A DNA stretch of 64,000 nt from Pseudomonas alcaliphila JAB1 (GCF_001941865.1 NZ_CP016162.1:310001-374000); one strand, 5' to 3'. Positions 17,706-27,246 are shown, numbered from the stretch's first letter. The notes: generated by a model from the letters alone, not told the origin. Program-made: numbers and translations.

Positions 17706-19040
17706 TTGATCAGCATCCCCAAGTCCGAATATGCCCGTCGGCGCAAGGCGCTGATGGCGCAGATGGAACCCAACAGCATCGCCATTCTGCCGGCGGCGCC
17801 GGTGTATATCCGCAATCGTGACGTCGAGCATGTCTACCGTCAGGACAGCGATTTCCAGTACCTCACCGGTTTTCCCGAGCCGGAAGCGGTGATGGCGCTG
17901 ATCCCTGGGCGCGAGCATGGTGAATATGTGCTGTTCTGTCGCGAGCGTGATCCCGAGCGCGAGCTGTGGGATGGCCTGCGTGCCGGCCAGGACGGTGCGA
18001 TCAGCCAGTTTGGCGCCGACGATGCCTTCCCCATTGGCGATATCGACGACATCCTGCCGGGGCTGATCGAAGGCCGCGAGCGCGTCTACTACGCCATCGG
18101 CAGTAATCAGGAGTTCGATCATCGGCTGATGGAGTGGGTCAACCACATCCGCGCCAAGGCGCGCCAGGGAGCTATGCCGCCAAACGAATTCGTCGCCCTC
18201 AACCACCTGCTGCACGACATGCGCCTGTACAAATCGGCCGCCGAAGTGAAGGTGATGAAGGAAGCTGCCGAGATCAGTGCGCGCGCTCATATCCGTGCCA
18301 TGCAGGCGAGTCGCGCCGGCCTGTTCGAATATCACCTGGAAGCCGAACTGGACTACGAATTCCGCAAGGGTGGGGCGAAGATGCCAGCCTATGGCAGCAT
18401 CGTCGCCGCCGGCCGTAATGCCTGCATCCTGCACTACCGCGAGAATGACGCGGCGCTCAAGGACGGCGACCTGGTATTGATCGACGCTGGTTGCGAGATC
18501 GACTGCTACGCCAGCGACATCACCCGCACCTTCCCGGTCAGCGGTAAGTTCTCGCCCGAGCAGAAGGCCATCTACGAACTGGTGCTCAAGGCCAACGAGG
18601 AGGCATTCAAGTTCATCGCTCCAGGCCGGCACTGGAACGAGGCCCATGAGGCCACCGTACGGGTGATCACTGCCGGCCTGGTCGATCTGGGTCTGCTCGA
18701 GGGTGATGTTGACGAGCTGATCGCCAGCGAAGCCTACAAGCCTTTCTATATGCACCGCGCCGGCCACTGGCTGGGCATGGATGTGCATGACGTCGGCGAC
18801 TACAAGGTCGGCGGGCAGTGGCGCGTGCTGGAGGTCGGCATGGCGATGACCGTCGAGCCAGGCATCTATATCGCCCCTGACAACGACAAGGTTGCCAAGA
18901 AATGGCGCGGCATCGGCGTGCGCATCGAGGACGACGTGGTCGTGACCAAGAAGGGCTGCGAGATTCTCACCAATGGTGTGCCCAAGACCGTTGCCGAGAT
19001 CGAGGCACTGATGGCGGCCGCGCGCACCGAGGCGGCCTGA
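17706..19040 (+). CDS. pepP: Xaa-Pro aminopeptidase P
   Basis: A 444-aa M24 metallopeptidase that removes N-terminal residues preceding proline. An N-terminal creatinase-like domain (PNSIAILPAAPVYIRNRDVE) is followed by the pita-bread catalytic domain with the dinuclear metal ligands in LIDAGCEIDCYASDITR (two Asp), HWLGMDVHDVG (His), VEPGIY (Glu) and RIEDDVVV (Glu). The start is taken as TTG at 17706, with GGAG six bases upstream. This gives the expected 444 aa and start (ISIPKSEYARRR). It ends four bases before ubiH. Confidence 0.96.
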   Translation: MISIPKSEYARRRKALMAQMEPNSIAILPAAPVYIRNRDVEHVYRQDSDFQYLTGFPEPEAVMALIPGREHGEYVLFCRERDPERELWDGLRAGQDGAISQFGADDAFPIGDIDDILPGLIEGRERVYYAIGSNQEFDHRLMEWVNHIRAKARQGAMPPNEFVALNHLLHDMRLYKSAAEVKVMKEAAEISARAHIRAMQASRAGLFEYHLEAELDYEFRKGGAKMPAYGSIVAAGRNACILHYRENDAALKDGDLVLIDAGCEIDCYASDITRTFPVSGKFSPEQKAIYELVLKANEEAFKFIAPGRHWNEAHEATVRVITAGLVDLGLLEGDVDELIASEAYKPFYMHRAGHWLGMDVHDVGDYKVGGQWRVLEVGMAMTVEPGIYIAPDNDKVAKKWRGIGVRIEDDVVVTKKGCEILTNGVPKTVAEIEALMAAARTEAA

Positions 19041-19044
19041 GCCC

Positions 19045-20229
19045 ATGTCACGCGTACAGTTGGCCATTATTGGCGGCGGTCTGGTGGGTGCCAGCCTGGC
19101 GTTGGCCCTGCAGGACACGGCGCGTCAGCGTGGCTGGCGTATCGCCTTGATCGAGCCCTTCGCCCCGGGCAGTGAATACCAGCCCAGCTATGACGCGCGC
19201 TCTACCGCGCTGTCCTATGGCAGCCGGTTGATCTACGAGCGCCTGGGCCTGTGGCAGAGCATTGCCCAGCGGGCTGAGCCGATTCAGCAGATTCATGTTT
19301 CCGACCGCGGCCGCTTCGGCGCCACGCGCCTGCAGGCCATCGAGGAAGGCGTACCGGCGCTCGGTTACGTAGCTGAGAACGCCTGGCTCGGCCATTGTCT
19401 GTGGCAGGCGCTGGATCAGGATGTGATCGAGTGGCGTTGCCCGGCCGAAGTGGTCGGCATGCAGCGGCTCGACGACGGCTATCGCCTGACCCTGAACGAC
19501 GAAACCTGCCTCGACTGCGAGCTGGCGATTCTCGCTGATGGCGGGCGTTCCGGCCTGCGTGAGCAGCTCGGTATCGGCGTCAGCAGCAAGCCTTATGGGC
19601 AGAGTGCGCTGATTGCCAACATCAGCCCGCTGGAGGCGCATCGCGGGCAGGCCTTCGAACGTTTCACCGATGACGGCCCGATGGCGCTGCTGCCCTTGAG
19701 TGACAACCGCTGCGCACTGGTCTGGACGCGCGCCACGGCTGACGCCGAACGTCTGTTGCGCGCCAGCGAGTCGAGTTTTCTCAGCGAGTTGCAGCAGGCT
19801 TTCGGTTATCGCCTGGGCGCCCTGCGCCAGGTGGGTGCGCGGCATCTCTATCCGCTAAGCCTGGTCGAGGCGCAGGAGCAGGTGCGTCCGCATCTGGTGG
19901 TGCTGGGCAACGCCGCGCACAGCCTGCACCCCATCGCCGGCCAGGGCTACAACCTGTCGCTGCGCGATACTCTGGCGCTGGCCGAGGTGCTTATCGATAG
20001 CGAGGCAACACTGGGCGATTTCGCCACCCTGCAGCGTTACCAGCAAAGGCAACAGCTCGATCAGCAAATGACCGTCGGCTTCTCCGACCAGGTGACGCGC
20101 CTGTTCAGCAACGCGCAGCCGCTGCTGACTGCCGGGCGCAACCTGGGTTTGCTCGGCCTCGACCTGCTGCCGCCGGCCAAGCGCTGGTTCGCCCGCCAGG
20201 CCATGGGCATGGGAACCCGCAATCTATGA
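19045..20229 (+). CDS. ubiH: 2-octaprenyl-6-methoxyphenol hydroxylase UbiH
   Basis: A 394-aa FAD monooxygenase that adds a ring hydroxyl in ubiquinone synthesis. The N-terminal FAD-binding GGGLVGASLALAL, the RSTALSYGSR substrate segment, the LAILADGGRSGLRE motif and the C-terminal LGNAAHSLHPIAGQGYNLSL (second FAD motif) are all present. It is four bases after pepP and so in the same operon. The assignment as ubiH rather than ubiI follows gene order and the DARSTALSYGS signature. Confidence 0.94.
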   Translation: MSRVQLAIIGGGLVGASLALALQDTARQRGWRIALIEPFAPGSEYQPSYDARSTALSYGSRLIYERLGLWQSIAQRAEPIQQIHVSDRGRFGATRLQAIEEGVPALGYVAENAWLGHCLWQALDQDVIEWRCPAEVVGMQRLDDGYRLTLNDETCLDCELAILADGGRSGLREQLGIGVSSKPYGQSALIANISPLEAHRGQAFERFTDDGPMALLPLSDNRCALVWTRATADAERLLRASESSFLSELQQAFGYRLGALRQVGARHLYPLSLVEAQEQVRPHLVVLGNAAHSLHPIAGQGYNLSLRDTLALAEVLIDSEATLGDFATLQRYQQRQQLDQQMTVGFSDQVTRLFSNAQPLLTAGRNLGLLGLDLLPPAKRWFARQAMGMGTRNL

Positions 20230-20239
20230 TCAGCTCCGC

Positions 20240-20290
20240 AGGGTGCGCTGTGCGCATCTACAGGGAGTCATGATGCGCACAGCGCAACCT
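20240..20290. repeat. Inverted repeat between ubiH and ubiI
   Basis: AGGGTGCGCTGTGCGCA is mirrored by TGCGCACAGCGCAACCT about 17 bases on. It is a REP-like palindrome of a different type from the GTAGG family. It replaces the short gene found at this place in PAO1 and may set off ubiI as a separately processed message. Confidence 0.7.
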
Positions 20291-20307
20291 AGGGTTTAAG
20301 GAGTGAT

Positions 20308-21525
20308 ATGCGAGCGGATCTGATCATCGTCGGCGCCGGTATGGTTGGCAGTACCCTGGCCTTGGCGCTGGAGCACAGCGGTCTGGACATCCTGATCGTC
20401 GACGGCAGCCCGCTGAGCGTGTCGCCGTTCGATGCCCAGGCGCCGTTCGAGCCACGTGTCAGCGCGCTGTCGATGGCCAGCCAGCGCATTCTCGAACGCC
20501 TGGGCGCCTGGCAGGGCATCGCCGCTCGGCGTGCCTGCCCCTACGGCGAGATGCGCGTCTGGGATGGCTCCGGCACCGGCAGCATCCACTTCGCTGCGGC
20601 CAGCGTGCATGCCGAGACGCTTGGCCATATCGTCGAGAATCGCGTGGTGCAGGATGCCCTGCTCGAAAGGCTGCACGACAGTCAGATCGGCCTGCTGCCT
20701 GGCGCGCGCCTGGAGCAGCTGCGCCGCTCCGGCGACGACTGGTTGCTGACGTTTACCGATGGTCGCCAACTGCGCGCACCGCTGCTGGTCGCGGCCGACG
20801 GCGCCAACTCCGCGGTACGCCGCCTGGCCGGCTGCGCTACGCGCGAATGGGATTATCTGCACCATGCCATCGTCACCAGCGTGCGTTGCGAGAAGCCGCA
20901 CCAGGCCACTGCCTGGCAACGCTTTACCGACGATGGTCCACTGGCCTTCCTGCCGCTGGCAGGGCTTGCCGGCGAGCATTGGTGCTCGATCGTCTGGTCG
21001 ACCGTGCCGGTCGAAGCCGAGCGCTTGATGGCGCTGGACGACGAGGCATTCTGCATCGAGCTGAGCAAGGCCTTCGAATCGCGCCTGGGCAAGGTGCTGC
21101 ACGCCGACCGCCGTCTGTGCATCCCGCTGCGCCAGCGTCATGCCAAGCGTTATGTCGAGCCTGGGCTGGCGCTGATTGGCGATGCTGCGCACACCATCCA
21201 TCCGCTGGCGGGGCAGGGCGTCAACCTGGGTTTCCTCGACGCCGCCGTGCTGGCCGAGGTGCTGCTGCATGCCGCTGCACGCGGTGAGCACCTCAGTGAT
21301 GAGCGCGTGCTGAGCCGTTTCGAGCGTCGGCGCATGCCGCACAACCTGGCGATGATGGCGGCGATGGAGGGCTTCCAGCGTTTGTTCCAGGCCGACCCGC
21401 TGCCGCTGCGCCTGCTGCGCAACGTCGGCCTCGACCTGGTCGACGGCCAGGCCGAGGCCAAGGCGCTGTTCGTGCGTCAGGCGCTTGGGCTGGCAGGGGA
21501 TCTGCCGGAGCTGGCGCGAGCCTGA
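20308..21525 (+). CDS. ubiI: FAD-dependent ubiquinone hydroxylase UbiI (VisC)
   Basis: A 405-aa FAD monooxygenase, paralogue of UbiH, responsible for C5 hydroxylation in ubiquinone synthesis. FAD motifs: IIVGAGMVGSTLALALE at the N-terminus and LIGDAAHTIHPLAGQGVNLG near residue 290. The SALSMASQRILERLGAWQ segment and the DGANSAVRRLAG motif are typical. It is last of the pepP-ubiH-ubiI set, with an inverted repeat between it and ubiH. The start at 20308 has AAGGAG seven bases upstream. Confidence 0.94.
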   Translation: MRADLIIVGAGMVGSTLALALEHSGLDILIVDGSPLSVSPFDAQAPFEPRVSALSMASQRILERLGAWQGIAARRACPYGEMRVWDGSGTGSIHFAAASVHAETLGHIVENRVVQDALLERLHDSQIGLLPGARLEQLRRSGDDWLLTFTDGRQLRAPLLVAADGANSAVRRLAGCATREWDYLHHAIVTSVRCEKPHQATAWQRFTDDGPLAFLPLAGLAGEHWCSIVWSTVPVEAERLMALDDEAFCIELSKAFESRLGKVLHADRRLCIPLRQRHAKRYVEPGLALIGDAAHTIHPLAGQGVNLGFLDAAVLAEVLLHAAARGEHLSDERVLSRFERRRMPHNLAMMAAMEGFQRLFQADPLPLRLLRNVGLDLVDGQAEAKALFVRQALGLAGDLPELARA

Positions 21526-21580
21526 ACTGACGCAACTTGTAATAACTGCTGCGTGTCGTCTCGCTATTTACGTTGAGAAG

Positions 21581-21599
21581 GCAAATAACATTCACTACT
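21581..21599 (+). promoter_or_regulatory. Weak candidate Fur box before the ferric-type binding protein
   Basis: GCAAATAACATTCACTACT matches the 19-base Fur consensus at 11 positions by eye. It lies 38 bases before the ATG. Similar proteins are iron-repressed in related bacteria, but the match is poor. Confidence 0.25.
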
Positions 21600-21636
21600 A
21601 TTCAGCCACTTTGCTCACCCACAAGAGGCTGGTCCC

Positions 21637-22638
21637 ATGAAGGCTCGCAACGCGCTTCTCGCTGCATTCACTCTCAGCACCCTGGCAACCGCCGTTCAGG
21701 CTGCTGATGAGGTGGTGGTCTACTCCGCCCGTATCGACGAGCTGATCAAGCCGGTATTCGATCTCTACACCGAGAAGACCGGGGTCAAGGTGAAGTTCAT
21801 CACCGACAAGGAAGCCCCGCTGATCGCCCGTCTCAAGGCCGAAGGTGCCAACACCCCGGCTGACCTGCTGATTACCGTCGACGCTGGCAACCTCTGGCAG
21901 GCCGAGCAGGAAGGCGTGCTGCAGCCGACCAAGTCCGACGTGATCGACGCCAACATCCCCGCCCAGTATCGTTCCAGCACCGACAGCTGGACTGGCCTGT
22001 CGCTGCGCGCGCGGACCATTTTCTACTCCACCGAGCGCGTCAAGCCGGAAGAGTTGTCCACCTACGAAGCCCTGGCTGACAAGAACTGGGAAGGCCGCCT
22101 GTGCCTGCGCACCAGCAAGAAGGTCTACAACCAGTCGCTGACCGCCACCCTGATCGAAACCCATGGCGCCGAGAAGACCGAGGAGATCGTCAAAGGTTGG
22201 GTCAACAACCTGGCCACCGACGTATTCCCGGATGACACCGCGCTGCTGCAGGCCATCGACGCCGGCCAGTGCGACGTGGGCATCACCAACACCTACTACT
22301 ACGGCCGTCTGCACAAGCAGCAGCCGGATCTGAAGGTCAAACCCTTCTGGCCGAACCAGGACGACCGTGGCGTGCACGTCAACCTGGCCGGTGCCGGTGT
22401 GACCAAGCATGCACCGCATGCCGAACAGGCCAAGAAACTGCTGGAGTGGATGACCACCCCGGAGGCACAGAGCATCTTCGCTGGCGTCAACCAGGAGTTC
22501 CCGGCCAACCCGGCGGTCGCACCGTCCGATGAAGTGGCTGCCTGGGGCAGCTTCAAGGCTGACTCGATCGCTACCGAAGTGGCGGGCAAGCGTCAGGCTG
22601 AAGCGACCATGCTGATGGATCGCGCCGGCTGGCAGTAA
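21637..22638 (+). CDS. Ferric iron ABC transporter substrate-binding protein (FutA/HitA type)
   Basis: A 333-aa periplasmic protein with signal peptide [20 protein letters not shown] cut after VQAA. The mature start [18 protein letters not shown] and the tyrosine pair in [14 protein letters not shown] are typical of the FutA/FbpA ferric-binding group, where tyrosines coordinate Fe(III). It corresponds to PA5217. Its partner permease begins at 24139, but an IS element and REP units now separate them by 1.5 kb. No ATPase gene is nearby. Confidence 0.9.
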   Translation: MKARNALLAAFTLSTLATAVQAADEVVVYSARIDELIKPVFDLYTEKTGVKVKFITDKEAPLIARLKAEGANTPADLLITVDAGNLWQAEQEGVLQPTKSDVIDANIPAQYRSSTDSWTGLSLRARTIFYSTERVKPEELSTYEALADKNWEGRLCLRTSKKVYNQSLTATLIETHGAEKTEEIVKGWVNNLATDVFPDDTALLQAIDAGQCDVGITNTYYYGRLHKQQPDLKVKPFWPNQDDRGVHVNLAGAGVTKHAPHAEQAKKLLEWMTTPEAQSIFAGVNQEFPANPAVAPSDEVAAWGSFKADSIATEVAGKRQAEATMLMDRAGWQ

Positions 22639-22645
22639 AGGAGAT

Positions 22646-22750
22646 CGTGCCCACGCTCCGGCGTGGGTACGTCGCCAGTGGCGCTCCGCGTCACGCCTGT
22701 TGGCCTCTGACGCTGGAGCGTCGAGCGCTGCATTCCCACGCGGAGCGCCA
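22646..22750. repeat. Cluster of REP-like palindromes left of the IS element
   Basis: CGTGCCCACGCTCCGGCGTG and GGCGCTCCGCGTCACGCC are followed by GACGCTGGAGCGTCGAGCG and the mirrored CCCACGCGGAGCGCC. The matching half, GACGCGGAGCGCGGGAACGA, continues right of the IS at about 24036-24055. The IS therefore landed inside one REP array. Confidence 0.75.
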
Positions 22751-22754
22751 CTAG

Positions 22755-24030
22755 TGTCCGGTAAAAAACGCGGGGAGGCTCCAGCCCCCCCGCTGCCGTA
22801 GGCCATTGGTTGATAATCGTATTTCAAGACTCGATTTGAGTGGTCTGAAATGTTTTCGCCAATTCGCCTTTCCCACCTCCTGAAATTCATTCCAAGAGCG
22901 GCCTTTAACGCCGCGGTCAAGCAGGCTCAGGCTGACCGATATGCCAAGAAGGTCAGCTCATGGGATCTGTTGGTTACGCTGCTTCTCGGGCAGTTGACTC
23001 AGGCTAGAAGCCTGCGCTCGCTCGCGGTGACGTCGCAGTCATTGCAACCCCATAGCTACCATCTCAATGCCAACAGCCTGAGTCGTTCGACGCTCAGCGA
23101 TGCCTTGCAAAAGCGCTCGTGCGAACCGTTGAAAGCGGTATGCCAGTTGCTGCTGGCCCAGGTTGGACGTAAGCAGAGACGCTCGATGGCGCCGATGATC
23201 AGCTTGATCGACTCGACCTGCATTACCTTACGCGGCCCTAGGTTCGATGACTGGACTCTTGCCACCAAGACGCGGATCACTCAAGGGCTAAAGATCCATG
23301 TCGGGCTGGATGCTCAGCAGCTCGCACCGACTTACGTGAATGTCACACCCGCCAACATCAACGACCTGAGCGATGCGCTGCAAATGCCTATCGAGTCGGG
23401 AGTTACCTACGTGTTCGACAAGGGCTACTGCGACTACAACTGGTGGCACCACATCGATCAGGCGGGTTCGATCTTTGTCACCCGGCTGAAGAAAAATGCC
23501 AATGTGGCGTGTATCGGAACGCTGTCAGCACCTGAACTCGATATTGAGTCTGACGAAGTGATTCGCTTCAACAAGAAAATTCTCAATACCAAACGTCCCA
23601 ATCACTACTTCGGGCAGGACGTGCGTCGTATCCGGATCAGCCGTGACAGCGACAAATCCGACCTGATCCTGGTCACCAATGACTTCAAACGCAGCGCTCA
23701 GGAAATCGCTGCACTCTACAAGCAGCGCTGGCAAATCGAACTGTTCTTCAAATGGATCAAGCAGCATCTGAAGCTAAAACACTACTTCGGCTGTTCGGAA
23801 AATGCCGTGCGCCTGCAGATCTACAGTGCTCTGCTTGCGTTTCTCTTGCTGCATGCTTACCGGCGGCAATCAGGTGCTGCCGGTAGCATTTACGAGTTCG
23901 CCACTCACCTTGCATACAGCCTATTCGAGCGGCCTGCAGCAATGCTCAAAGCCGATGAGCGAAGGCGTAACCAAGCGCAATGCAGGATTGCTATGGGAAG
24001 CCTTCAGCTATGAGCAATTTTCCCCGGACA
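22755..24030 (+). mobile_element. IS4-family insertion sequence, 1276 bp, complete
   Basis: The ends are TGTCCGGTAAAAAACG on the left and, read inward from the right, TGTCCGGGGAAAATTG. This gives an inverted repeat with 7 identical terminal bases and a matching A tract. CTAG flanks both sides (22751-22754 and 24031-24034) and is best read as the target duplication. Because CACTAGTG is itself palindromic, the true edge could be up to four bases further out. It contains one intact transposase gene and lies within a REP array. Confidence 0.85.
22850..24013 (+). CDS. IS4-family transposase (DDE)
   Basis: A 387-aa transposase with an N-terminal DUF4372-type domain (IRLSHLLKFIPRAAFNAAVK). The catalytic triad is D121 (LIDSTCITL), D190 (YVFDKGYCDYNWW) and E297. 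The IS4 signature Y-x2-R-x3-E-x6-K reads intact in YKQRWQIELFFKWIK. No frameshift or stop was seen, so the element may still be active. Its codon use is less GC-biased than the flanking genes, as expected for a transferred element. Confidence 0.93.
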   Translation: MFSPIRLSHLLKFIPRAAFNAAVKQAQADRYAKKVSSWDLLVTLLLGQLTQARSLRSLAVTSQSLQPHSYHLNANSLSRSTLSDALQKRSCEPLKAVCQLLLAQVGRKQRRSMAPMISLIDSTCITLRGPRFDDWTLATKTRITQGLKIHVGLDAQQLAPTYVNVTPANINDLSDALQMPIESGVTYVFDKGYCDYNWWHHIDQAGSIFVTRLKKNANVACIGTLSAPELDIESDEVIRFNKKILNTKRPNHYFGQDVRRIRISRDSDKSDLILVTNDFKRSAQEIAALYKQRWQIELFFKWIKQHLKLKHYFGCSENAVRLQIYSALLAFLLLHAYRRQSGAAGSIYEFATHLAYSLFERPAAMLKADERRRNQAQCRIAMGSLQL

Positions 24031-24138
24031 CTAGTGACGCGGAGCGCGGGAACGATCATCGACGAGCACAGCGCTGCCGTTATACTGCGACGCCCCGCCT
24101 AGCCGGGGCGTCGTCATTTGCGTAGTCGAGGAATCCGC

Positions 24139-25755
24139 GTGCCGCATCCCGTCCAGCGTCGCTGGTACCCCATCGTCCTTGCCGTCGCCGTTCTGGTGCT
24201 GATGCCGTTGTCGGTATTGCTGCTGAGCTGGCATGAGGTGGATCAGCAGATCTGGGCGCACCTGTGGCAGACACAGATGGCGCGGCTGATTGGCAACACG
24301 CTGACGCTGGTGATTGGCGTCGGTGTGGGCGTGACACTGCTGGGCGTCAGTCTGGCCTGGCTCACCAGCCTTTGCGAGTTCCCGGGTCGGCGCTGGCTGG
24401 ACTGGGCGCTGATGCTGCCCTTCGCCATTCCCGCCTATGTCCTGGCCTTCGTCTTCGTCGGCCTGCTGGATTTCGCCGGCCCGGTGCAGACGCTGCTGCG
24501 CGAATGGTTCGGCAGCGGCTTGCGCTTGCCGCGGGTGCGCTCCACCGGTGGTGTGATCATCGTGCTGGTGCTGGTTTTCTACCCCTACGTCTACTTGCTC
24601 GCCCGTGGCGCGTTCCTGGCCCAGGGCAAGGGCCTGATGGAGGCCGCGCGGGTGCTCGGGCAGAGCCCCTGGCAGGCGTTCTGGCGGGTGGCGCTGCCGA
24701 TGGCGCGGCCGGCCATTGGCGCCGGTCTAGCCCTGGCGATCATGGAAACCCTGGCCGATTTCGGTGCGGTGTCGGTGTTCAACTTCGACACCTTCACCAC
24801 GGCGATCTACAAGACCTGGTACAGCTTCTACAGCCTGACCAGTGCCACCCAGCTGGCCAGCCTGCTGCTGCTGGCGGTGGCGCTGGTGCTCTATGGCGAG
24901 CGCCGTGCGCGTGGTGCCGCACGGCCTGCCAACGAGCGGCCACGCGGCAAGGCGCTGTACCACCTGCATGGCTGGAAGGCCTTTGCCGCCAGCGCCTGGT
25001 GCGGCCTAGTGTTCGCCTGTGCCTTCGTCATCCCGCTGCTGCAACTGCTGGCCTGGTTCTGGCAACGCGGTCGCTTCGACCTTGATGAGCGCTACGCCGG
25101 GCTGATTCTGCATACCCTTTATCTGGGCGGCATGGCGGCGCTGATCACCGTCAGTGTGGCCATGCTGCTGGCTTTCGCCCGGCGTCAGGCGCCGAATCGC
25201 GGCGTGCGTTTCGGTGTGGCGTTGGGCAACCTCGGTTATGCCCTGCCGGGGTCGGTGCTGGCGGTGGCGATCATGTTGGCGTTCAGCTTTCTGGATCGTG
25301 AACTGGTGATTCCGCTGTCCACGGCACTGGGCGGTGCCGGCAAGCCGTTATTGCTGGGTAGCCTGGCGGCGCTGCTGGTGGCCTACCTGATTCGCTTCAT
25401 GGCGGTGGCCTTCGGGCCGCTGGAAACCAGCCTGGCGCGTATTCGTCCTTCCCTGCCGGAGGCTTCGCGCAGCCTCGGCGTCGGCAGCTTCGGGCTGTTC
25501 TTCAGGGTCTATCTGCCGCTGCTGCTGCCAGGCACCCTGTCGGCCGCGCTGCTGGTATTCGTCGACGTGCTCAAGGAAATGCCGGCGACCCTGCTGATGC
25601 GCCCGTTCGGCTGGGACACGCTGTCGGTACGGGTATTTGAAATGACCAGCGAAGGCGAATGGGCACGCGCCTCGCTGCCGGCGCTGACCCTGGTGCTGGT
25701 CGGCCTGTTGCCGGTGATCCTGCTGATCCGCCGTTCGGCCCGCGGTTTCGGTTGA
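24139..25755 (+). CDS. Ferric iron ABC transporter permease (FbpB/HitB type)
   Basis: A 538-aa inner-membrane protein with about twelve hydrophobic segments in two homologous halves. Each half ends in an EAA loop that contacts an ATPase: EAARVLGQSPWQAFWRVALP near residue 180 and EASRSLGVGSFGLFFRVYLP near 450. The start is taken as GTG at 24139 (PHPVQRRWYPIV) with GAGGA six bases before it. It is the partner of the binding protein at 21637 (PA5216-PA5217 in PAO1). The required ATPase must be encoded elsewhere. The IS element upstream may have altered its expression. Confidence 0.9.
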   Translation: MPHPVQRRWYPIVLAVAVLVLMPLSVLLLSWHEVDQQIWAHLWQTQMARLIGNTLTLVIGVGVGVTLLGVSLAWLTSLCEFPGRRWLDWALMLPFAIPAYVLAFVFVGLLDFAGPVQTLLREWFGSGLRLPRVRSTGGVIIVLVLVFYPYVYLLARGAFLAQGKGLMEAARVLGQSPWQAFWRVALPMARPAIGAGLALAIMETLADFGAVSVFNFDTFTTAIYKTWYSFYSLTSATQLASLLLLAVALVLYGERRARGAARPANERPRGKALYHLHGWKAFAASAWCGLVFACAFVIPLLQLLAWFWQRGRFDLDERYAGLILHTLYLGGMAALITVSVAMLLAFARRQAPNRGVRFGVALGNLGYALPGSVLAVAIMLAFSFLDRELVIPLSTALGGAGKPLLLGSLAALLVAYLIRFMAVAFGPLETSLARIRPSLPEASRSLGVGSFGLFFRVYLPLLLPGTLSAALLVFVDVLKEMPATLLMRPFGWDTLSVRVFEMTSEGEWARASLPALTLVLVGLLPVILLIRRSARGFG

Positions 25756-25768
25756 TCAAGACAACGAT

Positions 25769-25823
25769 GTAGGGCGGGTGCAACCCGCCAGTGTCTGGGC
25801 ATGGCGGGTTGCACCCGCCCTAC
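25769..25823. repeat. REP pair, GTAGGGCGGGTGCAACCCGCC type
   Basis: GTAGGGCGGGTGCAACCCGC faces GGCGGGTTGCACCCGCCCTA across a short spacer. It is almost identical to the pair at 5924-5977. It follows the iron permease stop by 13 bases. Confidence 0.9.
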
Positions 25824-25904
25824 GACCTGAAGCCAGGATGACCCCCCGGACGCATGCGGCTACAATGCGCGCCATTCGCGAGCCGGGGTAACCCGGCGGA
25901 CGTG

Positions 25905-26029
25905 CCGAGAAGCGTAAGCGAGGCCGCCAGTGCAAGGCGCAGGCAGGTGAAAAAGCGGAGTGTGCTTTTGCACATGAGCATTTTGAGCCTGGCTGCAACG
26001 CAGCAATGGCAACGCAGCTAGCTTCTCGG
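25905..26029 (-). repeat. Nested-palindrome intergenic repeat, copy 2 (reverse orientation)
   Basis: The ends CCGAGAAGC and GCTTCTCGG are complementary. Read on the minus strand the core has CTGCGTTGCAGCCAGGCTCA, then AAATGCTCATG, and CGCTTTTTCACCTG followed by GCGCCTTGCA. These align with copies 1 and 3, though the core is more diverged. It fills the space just before gcvT and ends 40 bases from the ATG, so the gcvT promoter lies in or left of it. Confidence 0.65.
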
Positions 26030-26069
26030 GGGTCTGAATCGCTTCGCCAAGCCCGGAAGGAGATAACCC

Positions 26070-27152
26070 ATGGGACAGCGCACCCCCCTCTATGACCTGC
26101 ACCTGGCACTGGGGGCCAAGATGGTGGATTTCGGCGGCTGGGACATGCCGCTGCACTACGGTTCGCAAGTGGAGGAGCATCATCAGGTGCGCCGCGAGTG
26201 CGGCGTGTTCGATGTCTCGCACATGTGCGTGGTGGATGTGAGCGGCAGTCAGGCGAAGGCCTTCCTGCAGCGCCTGCTGGCCAACGACGTGGCCCGCCTG
26301 GAGAACCCCGGCAAGGCGCTGTACAGCGCCATGCTCAATGAGCAGGGCGGGGTGATCGATGACCTGATCGTCTACCTCACCGAAGGCGGCTACCGTCTGG
26401 TGGTCAACGCTGGCACCCGTGACAAGGACCTGGCATGGATGCATGCGCAAGCGGGTGACTTCGACGTGCAACTGCGCGAGCGTCGCGATCTGGCCATGCT
26501 CGCCATTCAGGGGCCGAAGGCGCGCGCACGCGTTTCCGAGCTGCTGAGCCAGGCCCGTGCCGCACTGATCCACGAGCTCAAGCCATTCCAGGGTCTGCCC
26601 GAAGGCGACTGGTTCATCGCCCGAACCGGTTATACCGGTGAGGATGGTCTGGAAATCGTGCTGCCGGCGGCAGAGGTGGTGTCTTTCTTCAACGATCTGG
26701 TCGGTGCCGGTATTTCGCCGATTGGCCTGGGCGCGCGTGACACCCTGCGCCTGGAGGCGGGCATGAACCTGTATGGCCAGGACATGGACGAGCAGGTCAG
26801 CCCGCTGGCTGCCAACATGGCCTGGACCATCGCATGGGAACCAGCCGAGCGCGACTTCATTGGTCGTCCAGTGCTGGAAGCGCAGCGCGCCGCCGGCTGC
26901 CCGAGCAAGCTGGTGGGGCTGGTGCTGGAGGAGCGCGGCGTGCTGCGTGCACACCAGGTGGTACGCGTTGATGGCATTGGTGAGGGCGAGATCACCAGTG
27001 GCAGCTTCTCGCCTACGCTGAATAAATCCATCGCGCTGGCGCGGGTACCGGCCGCGACCGGGGATCGTGCCGAGGTGGAGATCCGCGGCAAGTGGTACCC
27101 GGTGCGGGTGGTCAGGCCGAGCTTCGTGCGCAACGGTAAAACCCTTATCTGA
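26070..27152 (+). CDS. gcvT: Glycine cleavage system T protein (aminomethyltransferase)
   Basis: A 360-aa enzyme that transfers the methylene from aminomethyl-lipoyl-GcvH to tetrahydrofolate, releasing ammonia. Family motifs are present: [20 protein letters not shown], the folate-site [25 protein letters not shown] and [23 protein letters not shown] precedes the ATG. It is followed by gcvH. The gene for the P protein (gcvP), adjacent in PAO1, is not in this window. No glycine riboswitch was recognised upstream. Confidence 0.97.
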   Translation: MGQRTPLYDLHLALGAKMVDFGGWDMPLHYGSQVEEHHQVRRECGVFDVSHMCVVDVSGSQAKAFLQRLLANDVARLENPGKALYSAMLNEQGGVIDDLIVYLTEGGYRLVVNAGTRDKDLAWMHAQAGDFDVQLRERRDLAMLAIQGPKARARVSELLSQARAALIHELKPFQGLPEGDWFIARTGYTGEDGLEIVLPAAEVVSFFNDLVGAGISPIGLGARDTLRLEAGMNLYGQDMDEQVSPLAANMAWTIAWEPAERDFIGRPVLEAQRAAGCPSKLVGLVLEERGVLRAHQVVRVDGIGEGEITSGSFSPTLNKSIALARVPAATGDRAEVEIRGKWYPVRVVRPSFVRNGKTLI

Positions 27153-27246
27153 ATCATCAGGTCGCGGTGCTGGCTTCCCCTGACGCTGCGGCCTGCTAAA
27201 TTGTCCAGACGGCCCACTTGCCGTCACCGTTTACGAGGAATCAAAC

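Noticed and set aside
25824..26069. Expected glycine riboswitch upstream of gcvT
   Set aside because: No tandem glycine aptamer pattern was recognised; the space is filled by the nested-palindrome repeat.
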